From Allobosea sp. LC85 (GTDB lineage Bacteria > Pseudomonadota > Alphaproteobacteria > Rhizobiales > Beijerinckiaceae): a stretch of DNA of 64,000 bases. Location of the stretch: positions 37,151 to 101,150 of the forward strand of contig NZ_JPKG01000056.1 in the NCBI RefSeq assembly GCF_000735605.1. Reading direction: 5' to 3'. The translations under genes and the position numbers were made by a program. The notes beneath the pieces were generated by a model. It saw only the letters and a list, made by a program, of their open reading frames with translations. It was not told where the DNA came from and did no database searches. Shown here one piece after another: positions 17,033 through 25,237 of the stretch. Every line of letters begins with the position of its first letter. The stretch's first letter is position 1.

Positions 17033-18130
17033 ATGAAGCGCAGGACCTTTTTGAAAGGCGCCGGCGTCGGCGCCGCCGCCGGCATTGCATCCCCGGCGAT
17101 CGCGCAGGGCACGCCGTCGGTCACATGGCGGTTGGCCTCGAGCTATCCGAAGTCGCTCGATACGCTCTACGGCGCCTGCACCCATCTCTCCGAGGCCGTC
17201 GCGGCAGTCACCGATGGCAAGTTCAAGATCCAGGTCTTCGCCACCGGCGAGATCGTGCCAGCCCTCCAGGTCGCCGATGCGGTGACGACCGGCACCGTCG
17301 AGATGGGCCATTCCGGCTCGTATTTCTACTCGGGCAAGGACACCGCCTTCGCCTTCGGCACGGTGATCCCCTGGGGCCCGAACAGCCGGCAGATGCAGGC
17401 CTGGCTCTTCCATGCCGGCGGTCTCGAGCTGCTCAACGAATTCTACGCCAAATTCAACATCTACAACCTGCCCGCCGGCAACACCGGCGCCCAGATGGGC
17501 GGCTGGTTCCGCAAGGAGATCAAATCGGCCGCGGACCTGCAGGGCCTGAAGATGCGCATCGGCGGGCTCGGCGGCAACGTGCTGCAGAAGCTGGGCGTGG
17601 TGCCGCAGCAGCTCGGCGCCGGCGACATCTACCCGGCCCTGGAGCGCGGCGTGCTCGATGCGGTCGAATTCGTCGGTCCCTATGACGACGAGAAGCTCGG
17701 CTTCGCCAAGGTCGCGCCCTATTATTATTACCCCGGCTTCTGGGACGGCAGCGCGGAGCTAAGCTTCTTCATCAATCTGGAGAAGTGGAACAGCCTGCCG
17801 CCTGCCTATCAGAAGGTGCTCAGGACCTGCGCCATGGCCGCCGGCCACGACATGCAGGCCAAATACGACGCGCTGAATCCCGCAGCGCTGAAGCGGCTCA
17901 TCGCCGGCGGCGCCCAGCTACGGCCGCTGCCGAACGACATCCTCAAAGCGAGCTACAAGATCACCAAGGACCTTTATGCCGAGATGTCGGCCGCCAATCC
18001 GAACTTTAAGAAGATCTACGACCATCTCTGGGCGTTCCAGCAGGACAGCCTGCGCTACTGGTCCATCTCGGACTTCTCCTTCGACTACATGGCGGTGACC
18101 GCTCTGCAGCAGCGCTGGGCGGACGGCTGA
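17033..18130 (+). CDS. TRAP transporter solute-binding protein (DctP/TakP-like), orphan
   Basis: Encodes 365 aa. The N-terminus MKRRTFLKGAGVGAAAGIAS is a clear Tat signal with an RRTFLK core. The mature protein has the DctP-family layout, with VTWRLASSYPKSLDTLYG at its start, GLKMRIGGLGGNVLQKLG in the middle carrying the conserved Arg that binds the substrate carboxylate, and VEFVGPYDDEKLG, as in the alpha-keto-acid receptor TakP. No DctQ or DctM membrane genes follow, so the channel must be encoded elsewhere. It lies 135 bases after the ketopantoate-reductase-like gene. An alpha-keto or hydroxy acid ligand is consistent with both the TakP-like features and the enzyme neighbours. Confidence 0.92.
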   Translation: MKRRTFLKGAGVGAAAGIASPAIAQGTPSVTWRLASSYPKSLDTLYGACTHLSEAVAAVTDGKFKIQVFATGEIVPALQVADAVTTGTVEMGHSGSYFYSGKDTAFAFGTVIPWGPNSRQMQAWLFHAGGLELLNEFYAKFNIYNLPAGNTGAQMGGWFRKEIKSAADLQGLKMRIGGLGGNVLQKLGVVPQQLGAGDIYPALERGVLDAVEFVGPYDDEKLGFAKVAPYYYYPGFWDGSAELSFFINLEKWNSLPPAYQKVLRTCAMAAGHDMQAKYDALNPAALKRLIAGGAQLRPLPNDILKASYKITKDLYAEMSAANPNFKKIYDHLWAFQQDSLRYWSISDFSFDYMAVTALQQRWADG

Positions 18131-18164
18131 CACCCTCCTGCGCGGACGACCATCCGCACCCGGC

Positions 18165-18270
18165 TAAAGCATCGGCCCGAAAAGTGGATTGCGGTTTTCG
18201 GGACAAAGCCGATGCAATCACGCAAGGCTGGATCATCGGACCGGATACGATTTCCGGTCCGATGATCCAG
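18165..18270. repeat. dispersed repeat A, copy 2
   Basis: Starts TAAAGCATCGGCCCGAAAAG and ends in a perfect 17-bp stem: CTGGATCATCGGACCGG (18228-18244) pairs with CCGGTCCGATGATCCAG (18254-18270) across a 9-base loop. It begins 35 bases after the TRAP receptor stop and could act as its transcript end. Confidence 0.88.
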
Positions 18271-18641
18271 CGACTGCGATCGCTGATGCCGATCGCAGGT
18301 CTCGAGCGGATTTGAGAAATTCGCTAGCCGCAAACCTCGCGCGCGACGCGTTGATCGCCAACAGAGCTCAGCCCGTGTCCGGTCCCGGCTCAATGCCGCC
18401 CCCGGCGTCTTTGAGCGGAGGTGGCTCCTTTCGGGCTCGACGAAGGTCCGCTTCCCGGTAGCTGGCTGACGATATGCCCAACGGGTGGGATTGGGGGATT
18501 GTCACGTTAAATGGGGAGGTTCGGATTGAGGAAGGTTAGCTCTGCCGGAGCGGCGTCAAGCTGCGACGGCTGCCACGGCTTTCCAATGAGCCATGGCTTT
18601 GAGGCGGTGCAGATGCGTGGCGAGGGGCAACACATCGCTGT
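18271..18641. other. intergenic region without recognised genes
   Basis: About 370 bases between repeat A and the end of the minus-strand dpp-type operon. Short frames are present on both strands (for example one ending near 18556) but I recognise nothing in them. Confidence 0.4.
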
Positions 18642-19634
18642 TCAGGCTGGTATGGGGTTCGGTCGCGCAAAGTGGCACGCCGCACTTTGGCCGGGCGTCA
18701 CTTCTCGCAATGCTGGGCGTTCGGCCCGGCAAATGTCCTGAGCAAGGGGGCATCGGGTGTGGAAACTACAGCCTGGAGGGACGCGTGTCGGGCTGGGGAC
18801 GTCGCCTTCGAGAATGATACGCTTGGCCTTGACGTCCGGGTCCGGCTCAGGGGCAGCCGACAGAAGCGCCTGGGTGTAGGGGTGCTGTGGGGCGGAATAG
18901 ATCTGCTCTTTGTTTCCGATCTCAACGATGCGTCCGAGATACATGACCATGACCCGATCAGCGATGTGACGGACCACAGCGAGGTCGTGGGCAATGAAGA
19001 GGTACGTAAAGCGCTTCTGCTCTTGCAGATCCTGCAGAAGGTTGACGATTTGCGCCTGCACCGAGACGTCCAGGGCTGAGACGGGCTCATCCGCCACAAG
19101 GAAACTTGGATCAACCGAAATGGCCCGGGCGATGCCGATCCGCTGACGTTGGCCGCCCGAGAACTGACGCGGGTTCCGGTCCATGAAGCTGGGGGATAGT
19201 CCCACCTGATTCAGAAGTTCCGCGACCCGCTCCCGTTTCTCTCGTCGATTGCGAACCAGGCCGAAGGCCTCAAGCGGTTCAGCGACGATGTCGGCAATGC
19301 TCCTGCGCGGGCTCAGGGACCCGTAGGGATCTTGAAACACCATTTGTGCCTTTCGGCGCATCTGCCGCATCTCGCTTCGCGAGAGCGTGTTAATGTCCGT
19401 ACCTTCAAAGAAGACGCTGCCTTCCGTCGCATCGATCAAGCGCAGCAGGAGCCGTCCCATCGTGGACTTGCCACAGCCGGATTCCCCGACGACCGCGACG
19501 GTCTCGCCACGGTTGATCGAAAAGGACACGCCGTCTACGGCGCGGACACTGCTGCCTTTCGATCTGAGGAAAAAGCTGCCGGCCTCGCCAAAGGTCTTGC
19601 TGAGATTCTCGGTCCGGATAAGCGGCTCGATCAT
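18642..19634 (-). CDS. oligopeptide/dipeptide ABC transporter ATP-binding protein (DppF/OppF type)
   Basis: Encodes 330 aa. The ATG at 19634 overlaps the stop of the upstream ATPase gene, and the longer open frame above it is rejected. Walker A is VGESGCGKSTMGR, the Q-loop is MVFQDPYGSLSPR, the signature is FSGGQRQRIGIARA, Walker B ends VADEPVSALDVS, and the switch is FIAHDLAVVRHIAD. The C-terminal oligopeptide-transporter domain is present, with the cysteine cluster GCSFHTRCPLAQDIC that holds an iron-sulphur cluster in studied Dpp ATPases. It is the last gene of the nine-gene operon. Confidence 0.94.
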   Translation of the reverse strand: MIEPLIRTENLSKTFGEAGSFFLRSKGSSVRAVDGVSFSINRGETVAVVGESGCGKSTMGRLLLRLIDATEGSVFFEGTDINTLSRSEMRQMRRKAQMVFQDPYGSLSPRRSIADIVAEPLEAFGLVRNRREKRERVAELLNQVGLSPSFMDRNPRQFSGGQRQRIGIARAISVDPSFLVADEPVSALDVSVQAQIVNLLQDLQEQKRFTYLFIAHDLAVVRHIADRVMVMYLGRIVEIGNKEQIYSAPQHPYTQALLSAAPEPDPDVKAKRIILEGDVPSPTRVPPGCSFHTRCPLAQDICRAERPALREVTPGQSAACHFARPNPIPA

Positions 19635-20617
19635 TGGACGGCCTCCGCCCCTGCTGTGACCCAGCAGGCAGCTGTATGGTGCTCGCCGAAGCGGAACATC
19701 GGCGGCATTTCCCTGGCGCATTCGTCCACCCGCAGCGAACACCGGGAATAGAACGGGCAACCCTGTTTGACAGTGCCCGGCAGCGGCACCGAGCCGGGAA
19801 TCTGGAAGAGGCGCCGGCGCTGGTCCTTGAGGTGGGGGATCGATTCCAAGAGGCCGCGCGTATAGGGATGACTTGGCCTCCGGAAAATCGATCGCACGTC
19901 GCCGTCTTCCACGACACGACCGGCATACATGACGATCACCCGTTCGCAGACATCGGCGATGACACCCAGATCGTGCGAGATCAGGAGGATCGCCGTGTTC
20001 GTCGCGGACCGAACCCTCTTCATCAGTTCGAGCACCTGAGCCTGGATCGTGACGTCAAGCGCGGTTGTCGGCTCGTCGGCGATCAACAGCTTGGGATTGC
20101 AGGCGAGCGCCATCGCGATCATCACGCGTTGGCGCATCCCGCCCGAGAACTGGTGAGGATAGGCGTCGACCCGGCCGGCCGCATCGGGGATCCCTACAAG
20201 ATTGAGCACCTCGATCACCCGACCGCGCCGCGCTTCGCGATCGAGCGGGGAATGGAGCATGATGGCTTCGCCGATCTGATCACCAATGGTCATCAGGGGG
20301 TTGAGCGAACTCATCGGCTCCTGAAAGATCATTGCGATGTCGCGACCGCGGATATCGGGCATTTTCGCACGGGGCAGATCCAGGAGATTGACCCCGTTCA
20401 GCTCGACCCGACCCTGCACGATCCGGCCCGGCGGCTCCGGGATCAGTCGCAGGATCGACAGGGACGTGATCGACTTCCCCGACCCGGACTCGCCGACGAT
20501 GCCAACGGCGCCGCCTGCCTCGATCTCGAAACTCACGCCGTTGACGGCACGGATGGGATTGGTCTTGGGCCCGAATTCGACCGCCAGATTCTCCACTTTC
20601 AGAAGAGGTGGCGTCAT
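19631..20617 (-). CDS. oligopeptide/dipeptide ABC transporter ATP-binding protein (DppD/OppD type)
   Basis: Encodes 328 aa from the ATG at 20617, which overlaps the permease stop. Walker A is VGESGSGKSITSL, the Q-loop is IFQEPMSSLNPL, the signature is FSGGMRQRVMIAMA, Walker B ends IADEPTTALDVT, and the switch is LISHDLGVIADVC. The C-terminal Cys motif GCPFYSRCSLRVDEC is intact. It pairs with the DppF-type subunit at 18642-19634. Gene overlaps of four bases on both sides show tight coupling in the importer part of the operon. Confidence 0.94.
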   Translation of the reverse strand: MTPPLLKVENLAVEFGPKTNPIRAVNGVSFEIEAGGAVGIVGESGSGKSITSLSILRLIPEPPGRIVQGRVELNGVNLLDLPRAKMPDIRGRDIAMIFQEPMSSLNPLMTIGDQIGEAIMLHSPLDREARRGRVIEVLNLVGIPDAAGRVDAYPHQFSGGMRQRVMIAMALACNPKLLIADEPTTALDVTIQAQVLELMKRVRSATNTAILLISHDLGVIADVCERVIVMYAGRVVEDGDVRSIFRRPSHPYTRGLLESIPHLKDQRRRLFQIPGSVPLPGTVKQGCPFYSRCSLRVDECAREMPPMFRFGEHHTAACWVTAGAEAVQ

Positions 20618-21495
20618 TGCGCGGTCTCCGGATCGAGCACGTCGCGGGCTGCATCGCCGATCAGATTGAAGGCCAGGACGACCATCGTAATGGCGAAGCC
20701 GGCTCCGATGATCGGCCAAGGGGAGCCAAAGATGTTCCCCAGGCCGTCGCGGATGATGTTGCCCCAGCTCGGATTGGGCGGCTGGGTGCCAATCCCGAGG
20801 AAACTGAGGGAGGCCTCGAGCCGAATGGCCGATGCGACCCACAGCGTCATCAGCACGACGATGGGCGCCGAGATATTCGGAAGCACATGCCGGGCGATGA
20901 TCATGGGCGTGGTGACACCCGCGGCGATGGCCGCTTCCACATAGGGTTCCTGCTTGACCGCGAGCGTCGAGGCCCGCGCCACCCGGGCAAAGCCCGGGAC
21001 GAACGCGATGGTTATCACCGCCACGACGTTCCAGAAGCCGCCGCCGAGCACGGCTGCGATCATGATGGCCAGGAGCAGCTCCGGGAAAGCCAGCAGGAGG
21101 TCGATGATCCGGGTGACGAGGCGATCGATGATCCCGCCGAAGTACCCTGCCGCAACGCCAAGCGCCGTGCCGAAGATCGCCGCCAGCGTCGGAGAGATCA
21201 GACCGAAGATGAGCGAATTGCGTGACCCGAAGATCAGGCGCGAGAGCACATCTCGTCCGAACTGATCCGTTCCCAGCCAATGCTCGGCCGATGGGTATGC
21301 GTTGATCGCGAGATAGCTCTGCGCCAGCGGGTCATAAGGTGCGATTGCAGGCGCCAGAACGGCGATGGCAAGGAAGACGGCGATGATGATCGTCGCCATA
21401 ATCGTGGAGGGCTGCCCCAGGATAATGCTGCGCAGCAATCCGAAGCGCGGCCCTTCCGGCGCGAGAACATGGGTCTGTTCCGTGGCAAGTGTCAT
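20614..21495 (-). CDS. dipeptide-type ABC transporter permease (DppC)
   Basis: Encodes 293 aa. The ATG at 21495 overlaps the DppB stop; a GTG just above is an alternative. The N-terminal DppC/OppC extension and first helix (STIMATIIIAVFLAIAVLAP) precede the periplasmic EHWLGTDQFGRDVLSRLIFG, a hallmark of this subunit. The cytoplasmic coupling loop contains EAAIAAGVTTPMIIARHVLP around residue 185. Five to six membrane helices are visible. It forms the channel with DppB. Confidence 0.94.
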   Translation of the reverse strand: MTLATEQTHVLAPEGPRFGLLRSIILGQPSTIMATIIIAVFLAIAVLAPAIAPYDPLAQSYLAINAYPSAEHWLGTDQFGRDVLSRLIFGSRNSLIFGLISPTLAAIFGTALGVAAGYFGGIIDRLVTRIIDLLLAFPELLLAIMIAAVLGGGFWNVVAVITIAFVPGFARVARASTLAVKQEPYVEAAIAAGVTTPMIIARHVLPNISAPIVVLMTLWVASAIRLEASLSFLGIGTQPPNPSWGNIIRDGLGNIFGSPWPIIGAGFAITMVVLAFNLIGDAARDVLDPETAQ

Positions 21496-22430
21496 CACTT
21501 CACCCGAATTCTGGGATCAACCACGATGTAGGCGAGGTCGACCAGCAGGTTGATCAGAACAACGAAGAAGGCGAACACCACGACGCCTGCCTGGATGACC
21601 GGATAGTCCCGCTTGGCGATTGCGCTGATGAGGACTTCGCCAATGCCTGGCCGATTGAAGACCAGTTCGATAGCAACCGACCCCGACAGCGTCGCCAGAA
21701 GGCTAAGCCCCAGCCCGGTCGTGATCGGCAGCAAGGCGTTGCGCAACCCATGCCGGTAGATGACTCGGTTCTCCCGTGCGCCTTTCGCCCGTGCCGTACG
21801 GATATAGTCCTTGCCAAGGACTTCGAGCAGGGAGGTTCGTGTCAACCGACCGAGGAACGCCGTCTTGACCATAGCGAGTGTCACCGCAGGCAAGAACACG
21901 TGGTACATGCGGTCGACAAATCCGGTGCCCCCGCCATTGATCGGGAACCAGCCGAGGGTCAGGGCAAACACGATCAGCAAGAGCGCCCCGAGGTAAAAGT
22001 CGGGGATCGCGTAGCCGACGAGTGAGAACACACGCACGCCGGCGTCGGGGAGCTTGTTGCGGTTGACAGCCGCAACCACCCCGAGCGGGATCCCGACGAG
22101 CAGTCCCATCCCCGTCGCGACAAGCGTCAGCTCGATCGTGTAGGGCAGATTGTCGGCAAGAAGCCTGAGCACCGGCGTTCGATCGATCAGGGACTGACCG
22201 AAATCGAGCGTCAGCATGTCCCAGATGAAGGTGAAGTATTGCTGCCAGAGAGGGGCATTCAGCCCCATTTGCTCGCGAAACAGCGCAAGCTGTTCCGCGG
22301 TCGCATAGTCGCCGAGGGCGACGAGTGCCGGGTCACCAGGGAGCAGGCGCAACGCGATGAACACGAGCGTCAGCACCAGCAGAACCGTCGGCACGGCATC
22401 GAGCAGTCTTGCTCCGATGACAGGCAGCAT
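21495..22430 (-). CDS. dipeptide-type ABC transporter permease (DppB)
   Basis: Encodes 311 aa. The start at 22430 (MLPVIGARLLDAVPT) is preferred over the more upstream ATG because it clears the binding-protein stop by 11 bases and has a GGGGAG ribosome-binding site. Landmarks are the first helix, LRLLPGDPALVALG just after it, the cytoplasmic DYIRTARAKGARENRVIYRH coupling loop around residue 205, and IELVFNRPGIGEVL in the C-terminal third. These are DppB/OppB signatures. It stands between the binding protein and DppC in the operon. Confidence 0.94.
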   Translation of the reverse strand: MLPVIGARLLDAVPTVLLVLTLVFIALRLLPGDPALVALGDYATAEQLALFREQMGLNAPLWQQYFTFIWDMLTLDFGQSLIDRTPVLRLLADNLPYTIELTLVATGMGLLVGIPLGVVAAVNRNKLPDAGVRVFSLVGYAIPDFYLGALLLIVFALTLGWFPINGGGTGFVDRMYHVFLPAVTLAMVKTAFLGRLTRTSLLEVLGKDYIRTARAKGARENRVIYRHGLRNALLPITTGLGLSLLATLSGSVAIELVFNRPGIGEVLISAIAKRDYPVIQAGVVVFAFFVVLINLLVDLAYIVVDPRIRVK

Positions 22431-22441
22431 TGTCTGCTCCC

Positions 22442-24040
22442 CTAGACGCGCTTGGCTTTGTTCAGACGCCAATAGGCGTAGCCAGACTTGACCGGGAATC
22501 CGATGTTCACACGAGGATTGCGCGCGATGACATACGAGAGCGTGTCAATCCCCAGCAGCGGCAGATCGCGCAGAACCTGCTTCTCGATGTCCTGTATGAG
22601 CGCAATGCGCCTGTTGAAGTCGGGCTCGTCCTGAGCCTTCTCGATCAGCGCGTCGACGCCCGGAATGGCGACACCGTAATGGCTGTAGTTTTCCGCTCCA
22701 GAGCCATCGGCCTTGACGTCCGCGGCGGCCGACAGCAACTGCAGGAAGGGCTGCGTCGGCACCGGCGGGTAGCTGGACGAGTATAGAGCGACCGAATTCC
22801 GATCCTTGCGGTTCTCGGAATGCATGGTCGCATGGTCGATGATCTTGAGATCGAGGTTGATACCGACGGCGCGCAGCTGCTCCTGGAGCATCAGCATGAT
22901 CGCCGCATAATCCTCACGCTGGCTGGTGAAGCAGGGAATGGTCACGCCGTTGGGGTGCCCCGCCTCTGCCAGCAGCGCCTTGGCCTTCTTGGGATCGTAG
23001 TTGTATTGCAGCTCAGGCGGCAGATCCGCTTTCTTGACCGCGCCGGCAAATTGCGGAGCAATGACCCCGACCATCGGGACCGCAAGACCGGCAAATGCCG
23101 CTGCGATCTGGTCGCTGTTGATGGCGTGGCGGATCGCCTGCCGCACGCGGATATCGTTCAGCGGCGGCCGCGTCAGGTTCAGGTGGAGCAGGTTGAAGCT
23201 GCCGGGCGCCGTGGCGTCGAAGATCGTGCTGGCCGAGCGCTGGCGCATCGAGGGGAGCCAGCCGGGAGACCGGACGCCTTCGATCATGTCGACCTGGCCT
23301 GAGGCGAAGGCGAGGGTTCGCGCCGTCGTGTCGGCAATGAAGCGGACATGGATCGTCTTGGTAACCGCCGGCCCAGCGAAGTGATCCGGGAAGGCCGTCA
23401 ATTGGATCCCTTCGCTGGGGCTGACGCTTTCCACCTGGTATGGGCCCGTCCCGACCGGACTCATGGTGAAGTCCTTACCCTTCTCCTCGAAGGCCTTCCG
23501 GCAGAGGATCGAGGCAGCGAGGGTGGTCACGACGCTGCCGTTGAACAGTGGGTCGGGCCGTTTGAGGGTGAACTGGACGGTGTGGGGATCGACGGCTTTG
23601 ACCGCCTCGACATTGGAGTAGAGAGGCTTCTGGTTGGTCACGATCTTCGGATCGAGATGCCGTGCGAAGGTGAAGACGACATCGTCAGCCGTCATTTCAC
23701 CATAGCCCTTGTGGAACTGCACACCCCGGCGCAGCTTGTATGTCCACGTCTTGGCATCCTCGGAGCTTTCCCAGCTCTCGGCGAGACTAGGGCGGAAGTC
23801 CTCGGGCCGGATTGCAAATGTCCCTTCGTCTGATTTCACGAGGGTATCGAACACCTGGTGAATCGCCCAGTTGTCGCCCCCGGTCATCCCGGGCTGCTGC
23901 GGATTGATGCTCGTGGGAGAACGCGCCGCCAGGGCGATCGAGAGCGCTTCGTCCTTTGCATGAGCGATGGGAGCTCCCATCGCCGCGGCCGCTGCAATCG
24001 TCGAGACGTGAGTGAGAAACGTTCTTCTGGATAGTTTCAT
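22442..24040 (-). CDS. ABC transporter substrate-binding protein, family 5 (peptide type)
   Basis: Encodes 532 aa with a Tat signal (MKLSRRTFLTHVSTIAAAAA, cleavage after AHA). Family landmarks are YKLRRGVQFHKGYGEMTADD around residue 108, PVGTGPYQVESV around residue 195, and VRQAIRHAINSDQIA around residue 300. This receptor is clearly distinct from the three orphan family-5 proteins in the window and, unlike them, is followed directly by DppB, C, D and F genes. Despite the peptide label, such systems also carry opines, sugar acids conjugates and other amides; the four enzyme genes upstream suggest a small organic acid or polyol derivative. Confidence 0.93.
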   Translation of the reverse strand: MKLSRRTFLTHVSTIAAAAAMGAPIAHAKDEALSIALAARSPTSINPQQPGMTGGDNWAIHQVFDTLVKSDEGTFAIRPEDFRPSLAESWESSEDAKTWTYKLRRGVQFHKGYGEMTADDVVFTFARHLDPKIVTNQKPLYSNVEAVKAVDPHTVQFTLKRPDPLFNGSVVTTLAASILCRKAFEEKGKDFTMSPVGTGPYQVESVSPSEGIQLTAFPDHFAGPAVTKTIHVRFIADTTARTLAFASGQVDMIEGVRSPGWLPSMRQRSASTIFDATAPGSFNLLHLNLTRPPLNDIRVRQAIRHAINSDQIAAAFAGLAVPMVGVIAPQFAGAVKKADLPPELQYNYDPKKAKALLAEAGHPNGVTIPCFTSQREDYAAIMLMLQEQLRAVGINLDLKIIDHATMHSENRKDRNSVALYSSSYPPVPTQPFLQLLSAAADVKADGSGAENYSHYGVAIPGVDALIEKAQDEPDFNRRIALIQDIEKQVLRDLPLLGIDTLSYVIARNPRVNIGFPVKSGYAYWRLNKAKRV

Positions 24041-24073
24041 TGTTTTTTCCTCCCTTATTGTTTTGTTTTGACG

Positions 24074-25189
24074 TCAAGCGCTGATGGGAATGCTCCGCTT
24101 TTTCATCTCGGCCTCGTCGAATTCCATTCCGAGTCCCGGAGCAGTCGGCAATTCGAAGCGCCCATCGATGGGCTCGGACGGGTTCTTCTTGAAGAGCGAT
24201 CCAGCCCGCTCCCAGTTATCCGCCAATTCGACCGGTTTGCTGAGATGCATGATGGTCGACAGCACATGAATATTGGCGAGATGGCCGACGGAAGGCTGGG
24301 TTTGATGCGGGACGAGCTCGACGCCGTGAGCATAGGCGATGGCGGCGCATTGCATCAGCCCGGTGATGCCTCCCATCTTGACGATATCAGGCTGCACCAT
24401 GCGCACGCCGGCATTGATCAGGTCCTTGAGCCCCTGAAGCGTGTAGGTCTGTTCGCCGGCGGAAACCGTGATGTCGAGGCGCTGGGCGACCTCGCCCATG
24501 GCAGCAACATGATAGTGCTGAACGGGCTCTTCGAACCAGGTGTAGCCAAGGTCTTCGAGCGCCCGGCCGACACGCATCGCGCCACCGACCGAATAGCCGT
24601 TATTGGCGTCGAACCCGAGCACGAACTGATCGCCCAGTGCCTTGCGGACAGCCTTGGCCTTGGCAATGTCGCCGGAAATATCGACGTCCTGCCTGGTCCG
24701 GTCGCCGTCCCAGCGGATCTTCACCGCCGCGGGCCGCTCCTTCTCCACGCGCCGCATGACGACTTCGACAACCTGGTCCACGGTGCGCCAGGCATTGCCG
24801 CCGACGGAGGCATAGCAGGGCAGAGCCGTGCGCCAGGCCCCGCCGAGCAGCTTATGGACGGGCTGGCCCAGGAGCTTTCCCTTGAGGTCCCACAGCGCGA
24901 TGTCGAGCGCAGCGAGCGCGGCCGTCGTGGCCCCTTCCGGTCCGAGTTTGACGCATTTGTGGAATAAGGTGTCCAGCAGAACGGCATGATCGAGCGCATC
25001 CTTCCCGATCAGGGCCGGAGCCATGTCGTTGGCGATGATGACAAGCGAAGCCAGACCGCCTTGCATGGGCGAGGCTTCACCCAGGCCGTACTGACCATCC
25101 TCGGTCTCGATCCGCACGAATGCGCTGCGCGCCCCCTTTGCGGACGCGCCCCACTCGACCTGGAATGTCTCCACCTTGGCAATCTTCAT
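24074..25189 (-). CDS. enolase-superfamily enzyme, mandelate racemase / muconate lactonizing family
   Basis: Encodes 371 aa. The ATG at 25189 has a GGGTGG ribosome-binding site. The N-terminal capping domain is followed by the (beta/alpha)7-beta barrel with a catalytic K-x-R strand (AAVKIRWDGD, residue about 165), metal ligands in LGFDANNGYS, WFEEPV and SAGEQTY, then VQPDIVKMGGITGL, and a His in VPHQTQPSVGHLAN where mandelate racemase has its His base. This residue set suits the mandelate-racemase subgroup, which includes many sugar-acid dehydratases, better than dipeptide epimerases, which use two Lys and lack the His. Neighbouring aldehyde, alcohol and 2-oxoacid dehydrogenases point to catabolism of an acid sugar or similar. 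The exact reaction is not known. Confidence 0.9.
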   Translation of the reverse strand: MKIAKVETFQVEWGASAKGARSAFVRIETEDGQYGLGEASPMQGGLASLVIIANDMAPALIGKDALDHAVLLDTLFHKCVKLGPEGATTAALAALDIALWDLKGKLLGQPVHKLLGGAWRTALPCYASVGGNAWRTVDQVVEVVMRRVEKERPAAVKIRWDGDRTRQDVDISGDIAKAKAVRKALGDQFVLGFDANNGYSVGGAMRVGRALEDLGYTWFEEPVQHYHVAAMGEVAQRLDITVSAGEQTYTLQGLKDLINAGVRMVQPDIVKMGGITGLMQCAAIAYAHGVELVPHQTQPSVGHLANIHVLSTIMHLSKPVELADNWERAGSLFKKNPSEPIDGRFELPTAPGLGMEFDEAEMKKRSIPISA

Positions 25190-25237
25190 TATGATCCACC
25201 CTTCGCGCTTTCCACCCACATGATCATCGCAGGGCGA

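Noticed and set aside
18556..18753. 65-codon minus-strand frame downstream of the dpp-type operon
   Set aside because: No recognisable domain and it overlaps the end of the ATPase gene.
20618..21280. Long N-terminal extension of the DppD-type ATPase
   Set aside because: The extension is a shadow of DppC; the ATG at 20617 gives a normal ATPase start.
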